From assembly GCA_003445835.1 (NCBI GenBank), contig DMCI01000012.1, positions 1 through 7,805 of the forward strand: a stretch of DNA of 7,805 nucleotides. Direction: 5' to 3'. The stretch is from Clostridiales bacterium. GTDB lineage: Bacteria > Bacillota > Clostridia > Christensenellales > CAG-1252. The position numbers were made by a program, and so were the translations under genes. Of the stretch, positions 1 to 5,265 are shown piece after piece (position 1 is the first letter of the stretch; every line of letters starts with the position of its first letter). Below the pieces are notes generated by a model. It was not told the DNA's origin. It worked only from the letters and a program-made list of their open reading frames with translations, and ran no database searches.

Positions 1-1788
1 GTCGCCCGCTTATCCGTTGCGGGCTTTACCCGTATCTATTTTGCGTTGAATCCCGATGAATTTGACGTCGATCGTTACAAACAGGCGGATCAGACCACCG
101 CCGACTTCGAAGATGCAAGGATGCTCCTTCGCGTCAGAGACGACGACGAATTTGCCATCGCGGCGGAACTGATCGCCATTATGATGGGCGCTTTGAACAT
201 CAACCGTTTGGAAGCTCCCGTCGTCGAAGACTATTTGCCGGCATTCCCGCGCAGGGAGGACGCCGTTCTTGAAAAGAAGGGCAAGATGCTTGCCTACGAG
301 GAAAAGGACGAACAGCTCCTCTTGAAGGAAAAGCGCGCCGAGGAAAGACGCGCGGCGGGTATCTCGGAAGAGGTGGAGGAACAGCCCGCGGCGGAAGAGA
401 CCGCCACGGAAGAGACCGCGCCTCTCGTCGTCCTTCCCTTGAATTTGGAAAACAAACTCCATCAATCGGTCAACTCGTTGAAACTTATTTTCAGTAAGCT
501 CAAAAACGAACTTTTGTCCTACAAGACCGTCAAGTCCGAAATGATGGTCAAAAACGACGTGTTCAAAGTGGGCAAGAAGGTCATTGCCAGAATGACCATC
601 GTCGCGGATAGCGTCAGATTGTATTTGGCATTGGATCCCAAAGAGTTTTCCACCAGAAAGTATAAGCACAAGGACGCCACCGACCAAATGGGTTACGAAG
701 GTACCCTTTTGATGGTCAAGATCTCGGGTGAAAAGGAAAGGCTTCTTGCCGTTCAACTGATCACCGAGCTGATGAAAAAGCTTTCGCTGGAACGCAACAA
801 ACGTTACGCGTACGTTCCCTTTGCGGAAAAATATCCCTATATCAAAAACGGCGTCTTTAAGGGCGACGAAGATAAACCCCGCGTCAAGCACGAAGGCGAG
901 GAGTACGCCGACATTTACGGTGAACTTACCGAACACCTTCGTTCTCAGATGGGCGCCACCGACGCTTGGGGCGTTCCCAAGGGCTACAGCGCGGAAGACG
1001 GACTCAGCGCCCGCGATCTTTTGGAACTTCAGCGTAGCAAGGCAAAGACAATCAACGCCGGCGTTGCGCTTGCCACCCCCATCGTGTTCTTCTACGACGC
1101 GGCGATCGACGAGGACGGCAAGGTGCAGTACTTAAACGTCCAACAGCTTCTGAACGACAAGTTCCTCGGCAAAATGCTTCCGCAGGAGTATTTTGCAATT
1201 GCGGAAGGCAGTTCCCGCATTGAAGAACTCAACTATATCGCGCTCGACAACGTCGTCAAGGATTGCAACGCCAATCCCGACTTGCGTTTTGCGGTCAAGA
1301 TCAGTTGCCGCTTGCTTTTGAAGCAGGAAACGTTGACCAAACTGGTCGACAAGATGCGCACCGACAACAAGAACCTGATCCTCGCGTTTGACTGTGCGAT
1401 GCTGGAGGCTGTGGGCTTCGTGGGTATCAGCGCGATCAATACGTTGAAGTCGCAAGGCGCGCTTATTATGATTGATAACGCGGAGAGCGCGAGCATGCGC
1501 GTGCTCACGGAATATGAATTCGACTATTTGAGACTTGACGCAAGATACTACAACGGAGACAGCACAAAACGTCTTGCGCATCTTGATATGATTACCGGCT
1601 ATGCCGACGTGCAAAACATCATTACGACGTCCATCAACTGTGAACATAAGGAGGAGGCAAGAATCCTTCTTGACCACGGGGTGAAGGTCATACAGGGCGA
1701 CGCGGTAGCGCGTCCTATGAGGCTAATCAATTTGGCTCTTACCAATTTGAAGCCGATACCGAAGGTAAAGAGAAATGGCGAAAACTGA
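1..1788 (+). CDS. Tandem-repeat protein with C-terminal degenerate EAL-like domain (5' partial)
   Basis: The frame is open from base 1, so the gene starts upstream; the TTG at 46 lies inside a domain and is not a credible start. Of 595 visible residues, bases 1-198 hold the end of a roughly 110-residue domain that recurs more completely at about 454-798. Both copies share an xARxxx strand, a Y(F/L)AL(N/D)P motif, EF, a YK motif and a closing LI...M..L helix. An acidic, charged linker (about 208-450) separates them. From about 1078 to 1740 the protein follows the EAL domain plan: PIV strand, VKIS in place of VNVS, MIDNAE in place of DDFG, YLRLD in place of LKID, then QG and RP. Most metal and substrate ligands are changed, so c-di-GMP hydrolysis is unlikely; binding or scaffolding is possible. 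No membrane segment is visible. The stop is TGA followed at once by in-frame TAA. The repeat domain has no function I can name. Confidence 0.85.
   Translation, partial: VARLSVAGFTRIYFALNPDEFDVDRYKQADQTTADFEDARMLLRVRDDDEFAIAAELIAIMMGALNINRLEAPVVEDYLPAFPRREDAVLEKKGKMLAYEEKDEQLLLKEKRAEERRAAGISEEVEEQPAAEETATEETAPLVVLPLNLENKLHQSVNSLKLIFSKLKNELLSYKTVKSEMMVKNDVFKVGKKVIARMTIVADSVRLYLALDPKEFSTRKYKHKDATDQMGYEGTLLMVKISGEKERLLAVQLITELMKKLSLERNKRYAYVPFAEKYPYIKNGVFKGDEDKPRVKHEGEEYADIYGELTEHLRSQMGATDAWGVPKGYSAEDGLSARDLLELQRSKAKTINAGVALATPIVFFYDAAIDEDGKVQYLNVQQLLNDKFLGKMLPQEYFAIAEGSSRIEELNYIALDNVVKDCNANPDLRFAVKISCRLLLKQETLTKLVDKMRTDNKNLILAFDCAMLEAVGFVGISAINTLKSQGALIMIDNAESASMRVLTEYEFDYLRLDARYYNGDSTKRLAHLDMITGYADVQNIITTSINCEHKEEARILLDHGVKVIQGDAVARPMRLINLALTNLKPIPKVKRNGEN
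454..798 (+). repeat. Second, complete copy of a tandem protein domain; first copy truncated at 1-198
   Basis: This is a protein-level, not DNA-level, duplication. The region opens with a predicted helix (LKLIFSKLKNELLSYK), followed by a VKSEMMVKNDVFKVGKK segment and strands. The visible part of copy one aligns to the end of copy two with one single-residue gap: xAR, Y-x-AL-x-P, EF, YK, a hydrophobic strand, and a final helix. The divergence suggests an old duplication with separate roles. I recognise the pattern as recurring in uncultured Clostridia proteins but know of no assigned function. Confidence 0.7.
1078..1740 (+). other. Degenerate EAL-like domain (probable pseudo-phosphodiesterase)
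   Basis: Order of EAL landmarks and their state: the EAL tripeptide is replaced by NVQ in YLNVQQLL; an LPQEYFAIAE helix matches the usual P..F...AE; VNVS is VKIS, with the metal-binding Asn changed to Lys; the LEITE strand is LILAFDC, with Glu to Ala; the DDFG pair is DN; the KID lysine is Arg with the Asp kept; AEGVE becomes SINCE, keeping only the final Glu; the QG and RP ending is kept. This is a manual fold-pattern alignment; a structure prediction or profile search would settle it. Confidence 0.62.
1762..1765 (+). promoter_or_regulatory. Ribosome binding site for the TasA-like gene
   Basis: AAGG lies nine bases before the ATG at 1775, inside the end of the preceding gene. The overlap of the two genes by 14 bases suggests coupled translation. 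Confidence 0.55.
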
Positions 1789-2704
1789 TAATGTAGAAAA
1801 CGCTCCGGAAATTACGCAGGAGCAACTCCGAAAGGAGAACGAATACATCATCAAAAACAAACGAGTTCGTAGGCAATCGCGCCGAAGAGCGGTCGTTATT
1901 ATTCTTTTGGTGTTTCTTTTGATCGTTGCGCTGCTTGCGGGCGCAACGTACGCGATCATGCAATTTGTGGACGAATCCAATTTCCGCGTAACCGTTTCTC
2001 ACACCGGTACGGCGTGGTTGTCGCTTTCCAAGGATTACGAATTTACGAATCCAACCAGTGTGCTTGATATTTCCGCGCCCAAAAATATGGATAACTGCAC
2101 GCTTTGCAACTACCTTGATCATAAACTGGAAGAAATTTACGCCACCAACGGCGCCTATGACGGCGAAGGGTCAAAAGAGTACTTTATCGCGACGAGTTTT
2201 TATTTGAAAAACACCAGTAACGAGCCGATCTCCTACCGTGAGATCATAACCCTCGGTCGTACGATGAAGGGGATGGAAAAAGCCATCCGCGTTATGGTCA
2301 TCAAAGATATCGAGCCCCCTGACGACGAGGACCACGGCGTGGTTTCGGTATATGCCGCGCCGCAGTCGGACAATCATGGCAAGACCGTCACGGATGAAAA
2401 CGGGGATCCCGTCAGAGAAGAAGTCGTACCCCCCGGCGGCGCGATGCTTGCTTATAAGCCGCAACCGATGTTGGACTATAAAAATTTTTCATTTGATCCT
2501 AATGACTTTGACGAGGAGGGCGTGTGGCTGGCAAAGCCCTTCCTCGGCAACGGTTACGTTATGAACAGCGAACTGTATCCGCTTGAAGTGGGGCAGATCG
2601 TCAAATATACCGTTATTATTTGGCTGGAAGGCCAAGACCCGCAATGCGTAGATGCAATCTTGGGCGGACAAGTAAAACTTTCCGTCGAATTCTCTACCAA
2701 CTGA
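1775..2704 (+). CDS. TasA/camelysin-like, SipW-dependent-type membrane or secreted protein
   Basis: The 309-residue protein has a charged cytoplasmic N-terminus (1-38, ending in the basic run RVRRQSRRR), one hydrophobic segment at about 39-61, and a large outer domain predicted to be beta-rich. The end of the hydrophobic segment, AGATYA, followed shortly by a NFRVTVS strand, resembles the signal region of SipW-processed proteins, with a possible cut after Ala60. The C-terminal block IIWLEGQDPQCVDAILGG followed by a last beta strand is typical of this group, as are the inner FYLKNTS and AIRVMV strands. A CTLC pair (Cys108, Cys111) and Cys291 could bind metal or form disulfides. The next gene encodes a matching signal peptidase, so this is its likely substrate. 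The 38-residue cytoplasmic lead is long for a cleaved signal, so it may stay as an anchored protein. It overlaps the upstream gene by 14 bases and ends in TGA-TAA. Confidence 0.8.
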   Translation: MAKTDNVENAPEITQEQLRKENEYIIKNKRVRRQSRRRAVVIILLVFLLIVALLAGATYAIMQFVDESNFRVTVSHTGTAWLSLSKDYEFTNPTSVLDISAPKNMDNCTLCNYLDHKLEEIYATNGAYDGEGSKEYFIATSFYLKNTSNEPISYREIITLGRTMKGMEKAIRVMVIKDIEPPDDEDHGVVSVYAAPQSDNHGKTVTDENGDPVREEVVPPGGAMLAYKPQPMLDYKNFSFDPNDFDEEGVWLAKPFLGNGYVMNSELYPLEVGQIVKYTVIIWLEGQDPQCVDAILGGQVKLSVEFSTN

Positions 2705-2705
2705 T

Positions 2706-2713
2706 AAGGGAGA
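2706..2713 (+). promoter_or_regulatory. Ribosome binding site for the signal peptidase gene
   Basis: AAGGGAGA sits six bases before the ATG at 2720, immediately after the tandem stops of the preceding gene. It supports this start and readthrough of the operon without a new promoter. Confidence 0.7.
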
Positions 2714-2719
2714 AACCAA

Positions 2720-3595
2720 ATGGAAGATAAAGAGCTTTTGAAATCTGAACAACAGGAAGAGGCAGCCCCCGCCGAAGAAGCGGTCTCTCCCGCAGCGGAA
2801 GAATCGCCCAAGCAGGCGGCGCCGCAAGCGGAAGGCTCCACGACGGAAGAAGGGAAGCCCGTCAGCAAAAAGAAAAGGATACTAAACGGCGTTTTCCTTG
2901 GGTTGCAGATCGCGTTGGTCGTGTTGTCAATCGTCATCTGCTTGGTGGTCATTTTGAACCCCAATTCGCAGGAGAAGGTATCGCCGGTGGGCATCAAACT
3001 TCTCCCCGTCTTGACCGGATCAATGGACGGCAACGAAAAGGATAGCTTTGCGCCCGGTGCGCTCGTGGTCGCCACGACGCCCAAAAACCACGGCGAAAAT
3101 CTGAAAGTCGGCGAGATCGTCACCTTTACGCAGCGCAACGAAGAGACCAACGAAATGATGCTCGTGACCCACAGGATCGTCGAGGTCGTGCAGATCGACG
3201 AAAGCGTCTATAAGTACAAGACCAAGGGCGACGCCAACGCGCTCCCCGACGAAGCGCTCAAGCTTCCCGGCGACATCCTTGCGGTGTATGCCTTCCATAT
3301 CAACGGGCTTGGCGCGGCGCTTACTTGGATCCGCGACGGATATCACTTCATTTTCGTGATCATCATCCCTCTGGGCTTGCTGTTGATCTACAACATCTAC
3401 CTTGTGGCACAGATCGTCGTCGAAGGCAAGATGAAAAAGGCGAGAGCGGCGGCGGCGGAGAGCGCAAAACAAGCGGCGCTTGCTTCCATTGACGAAGAGG
3501 AAATCAAGCGCAGGGCGATCGAGGAATATTTGAGAAATCAGGCTACCGCGGCGTCTGCCGCCGGTAACCCGGAAGATAAAGGAGATGCGAAGTAA
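2720..3595 (+). CDS. Signal peptidase I, SipW/ER type (S26B), with extended charged tails
   Basis: Family S26 peptidases remove signal peptides on the outer face of the membrane. The catalytic Ser is seen at residue 101 (LTGSMDG), and the general base is His151 in VTHRIV, the Ser-His dyad of archaeal, ER and SipW enzymes rather than the Ser-Lys dyad of LepB. The KGDAN motif (169-173) followed by Asp177 is also typical. Membrane segments lie at about 54-78 and 207-232, so the core faces outside with both ends in the cytoplasm. At 291 residues it is about 100 longer than SipW: an Ala/Glu/Pro-rich N-tail (1-50) and a charged, probably coiled-coil C-tail (about 236-291) are added. Those tails could bind the coiled-coil protein encoded downstream. 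The TasA-like protein encoded just upstream is the obvious substrate. I leave the symbol blank because orthology to sipW is not shown. Confidence 0.9.
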   Translation: MEDKELLKSEQQEEAAPAEEAVSPAAEESPKQAAPQAEGSTTEEGKPVSKKKRILNGVFLGLQIALVVLSIVICLVVILNPNSQEKVSPVGIKLLPVLTGSMDGNEKDSFAPGALVVATTPKNHGENLKVGEIVTFTQRNEETNEMMLVTHRIVEVVQIDESVYKYKTKGDANALPDEALKLPGDILAVYAFHINGLGAALTWIRDGYHFIFVIIIPLGLLLIYNIYLVAQIVVEGKMKKARAAAAESAKQAALASIDEEEIKRRAIEEYLRNQATAASAAGNPEDKGDAK

Positions 3596-3667
3596 AGTTT
3601 CGGCGCGTGAAACCATCGGCGAAGGGCTCGTCCCTTCCACGAAAAAGGGAAAGGAAAGGTACTGGGT
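3596..3667 (+). other. 72-base intergenic spacer with a small hairpin
   Basis: This is the longest gap in the window. It holds an inverted repeat, GAAGGG (3621-3626) and CCCTTC (3632-3637), with a five-base loop, and then the purine-rich ribosome binding site. No U-tract follows the hairpin and I see no clear -35/-10 pair, so neither a terminator nor a promoter is called. Confidence 0.4.
3651..3659 (+). promoter_or_regulatory. Ribosome binding site for the AAA+ ATPase gene
   Basis: AAGGAAAGG ends eight bases before the ATG at 3668. The strong site at good spacing selects this start, which keeps the first membrane segment in the protein. Confidence 0.65.
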
Positions 3668-5248
3668 ATGTTTACGGAGTTTATAAAAGATTTTTTACAG
3701 GTATTCTTCTTCGGCTTCCTCGGACTGCTGTATACGCAGCCGAGCGGCATAAGCGGTAAGACCTATTACGGCGGTTTGTTCGGAGCGTTCCGTCAGCTGT
3801 TTGCGGTAGATCAGTATATCGAAGTCGTTGAAAGATATCAGGGAATGAGTCAGATGACCTCCGGTCAATGGATCGGCGCGTGGGCGATCGTCGCTTTGGT
3901 CATGCTTGCGCTTCTTGCCGTGTTGATCGTCGGCTTCTACTTCTTGGTCAGGTTCTTCAAAAGGCTCTTCGGTAGCCGCGTGCTCAACCAAGACTTGGTC
4001 GACGAGATAGGCAACCTCAAAGGACAGATCGTAAAACTCACCAAGGAAAAAGATCGTATCCTCGGTCTTAAGATCGGTTATCAAGGGTATGACGTTTTGG
4101 AAGGAAACGAAGGGGAGGATACCTCCAGCGCAAAGAAAGAGGGCGAAAGCCGTTTCTACAAACTTACCGAAGTTGATATGACCTATGCGGAAGAAGGTTC
4201 GCAGCGTCACACCGAATTCAATAAGACGGTCACTCTTGAGGAGATCTGCGATACCTTCCGTAACTACGCGGCAAACAACCCGCAAAGACCTTGGCGTAAA
4301 CTTTATTACGAACCCAAGATCATTCGTTTGTTCTTCGCAAGTTTGGCAACGACTCGCTTGATCATCCTGCAAGGTATTTCCGGTACAGGTAAAACCTCAC
4401 TTCCCGAATGTATCGGTCACTTTATCGACAACCCGACGACCATCGCATCCGTGCAGCCGTCCTGGCGTGATAGAACCGAAATTTTCGGATACTTCAACGA
4501 ATTTACCAAGAGGTTCAACGAAACCGAAGTTTTGAAGGCGATGTACGACGCCACCTACAACGAAGATGTGTATTTGACCGTCCTCGACGAAATGAACATC
4601 GCACGTGTCGAGTACTATTTCGCGGAAATGCTCTCCATTCTTGAAATGCCGAGCCGCGACCAGTGGATCGTCGACCTTGTCCCGAGCGGATGGCCTTCCG
4701 ACCCGAAACACGTTGAAAAAGGTCGTTTCCGCCTGCCCGAAAACATGTGGTTCGTCGGCACGGCAAACAACGATGACTCGACGTTCGCTATTTCCGATAA
4801 GGTTTACGACCGTGGTATGCCGATCAACATCAACAGCAAGGCAAAACCGTTTGACGCGCCGCTTACCGATATGATGCCGCTTTCCTACAAGTACCTCGAA
4901 GAGCTGTTCAAGAAGGCGCAGGAAGAACATAAGGTCAGCGATGAAAACCTCAAAAAATTCGAAGAGATGGACGACTACGTGATCGAGCACTTCCGCTTGG
5001 CGTTTGGTAACCGTATCGTTAAGCAGCTTCGTGAATTCGTCCCGGTGTACGTCGCTTGCGGCGGTACCGAGATCGACGGCTTGGACTACGTTCTCTGTAA
5101 CAAGATCCTTCGTAAGTTCGAGTCCTTGAACCTCGCCTACATCCGCGACGAGGTCGACGACTATATCCAATACCTCTCCGATCACTTCGGCGAGGAGAAT
5201 ATGACGGAATGTAAAGAATACCTCGAGAGGTTGAAGAAACTCTTCTAA
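3668..5248 (+). CDS. Membrane-anchored McrB-like AAA+ ATPase
   Basis: The 526-residue protein starts with two hydrophobic segments (about 8-24 and 68-96) joined by a 45-residue outer loop, then a basic FFKRLF stop and a short coiled coil (about 105-133), so the ATPase faces the cytoplasm. The AAA+ core has Walker A GISGTGKT (236-243), a QPSWRDRTEIFGYF block (263-276), Walker B LTVLDEMN (303-310) running into IARVEYYFAEML, sensor-1 region GTANNDDS (364-371) and a likely arginine finger in YDRG (Arg382). The LDEMN-ARVEYYF block is typical of McrB-related ATPases paired with DUF2357 proteins. The McrB signature MNTADRS is not conserved, so GTP preference should not be assumed. A helical C-terminal lid follows. 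No DNA-binding N-domain is present; the membrane segments take its place. The gene ends TAA-TAA and lies 17 bases before its probable partner. The family call is firm; the role is inferred. Confidence 0.87.
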   Translation: MFTEFIKDFLQVFFFGFLGLLYTQPSGISGKTYYGGLFGAFRQLFAVDQYIEVVERYQGMSQMTSGQWIGAWAIVALVMLALLAVLIVGFYFLVRFFKRLFGSRVLNQDLVDEIGNLKGQIVKLTKEKDRILGLKIGYQGYDVLEGNEGEDTSSAKKEGESRFYKLTEVDMTYAEEGSQRHTEFNKTVTLEEICDTFRNYAANNPQRPWRKLYYEPKIIRLFFASLATTRLIILQGISGTGKTSLPECIGHFIDNPTTIASVQPSWRDRTEIFGYFNEFTKRFNETEVLKAMYDATYNEDVYLTVLDEMNIARVEYYFAEMLSILEMPSRDQWIVDLVPSGWPSDPKHVEKGRFRLPENMWFVGTANNDDSTFAISDKVYDRGMPININSKAKPFDAPLTDMMPLSYKYLEELFKKAQEEHKVSDENLKKFEEMDDYVIEHFRLAFGNRIVKQLREFVPVYVACGGTEIDGLDYVLCNKILRKFESLNLAYIRDEVDDYIQYLSDHFGEENMTECKEYLERLKKLF

Positions 5249-5249
5249 T

Positions 5250-5254
5250 AAGGG
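5250..5254 (+). promoter_or_regulatory. Ribosome binding site for the DUF2357-like gene
   Basis: AAGGG lies 11 bases before the ATG at 5266 and overlaps the second of two tandem stops of the upstream gene. A second AAGG at 5261-5264 is only one base from the ATG, too close to serve. An in-frame TAA at 5260-5262 means ATG 5266 is the first possible start. Confidence 0.5.
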
Positions 5255-5265
5255 ACCGATAAGGA

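Noticed and set aside
46..48. TTG as the start of the first gene
   Set aside because: The frame is open to base 1 and the codons before the TTG match the matching part of the second repeat copy, so the gene begins upstream of the window.
10..936. A 308-codon open frame on the minus strand
   Set aside because: Antisense to the tandem-domain gene, with Phe/Val-rich composition and no recognisable motif; the sense frame has internal repeats and family-like features.
3621..3645. Rho-independent terminator after the peptidase gene
   Set aside because: The stem is short and is followed by CACGAAAAAGGG rather than a T-run on the + strand.
3585..3686. A 33-codon frame starting at an ATG that overlaps the end of the peptidase gene
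   Set aside because: The AGGAG lies directly against its ATG, giving no usable spacing, and it ends inside the ATPase gene; the peptide has no recognisable feature.
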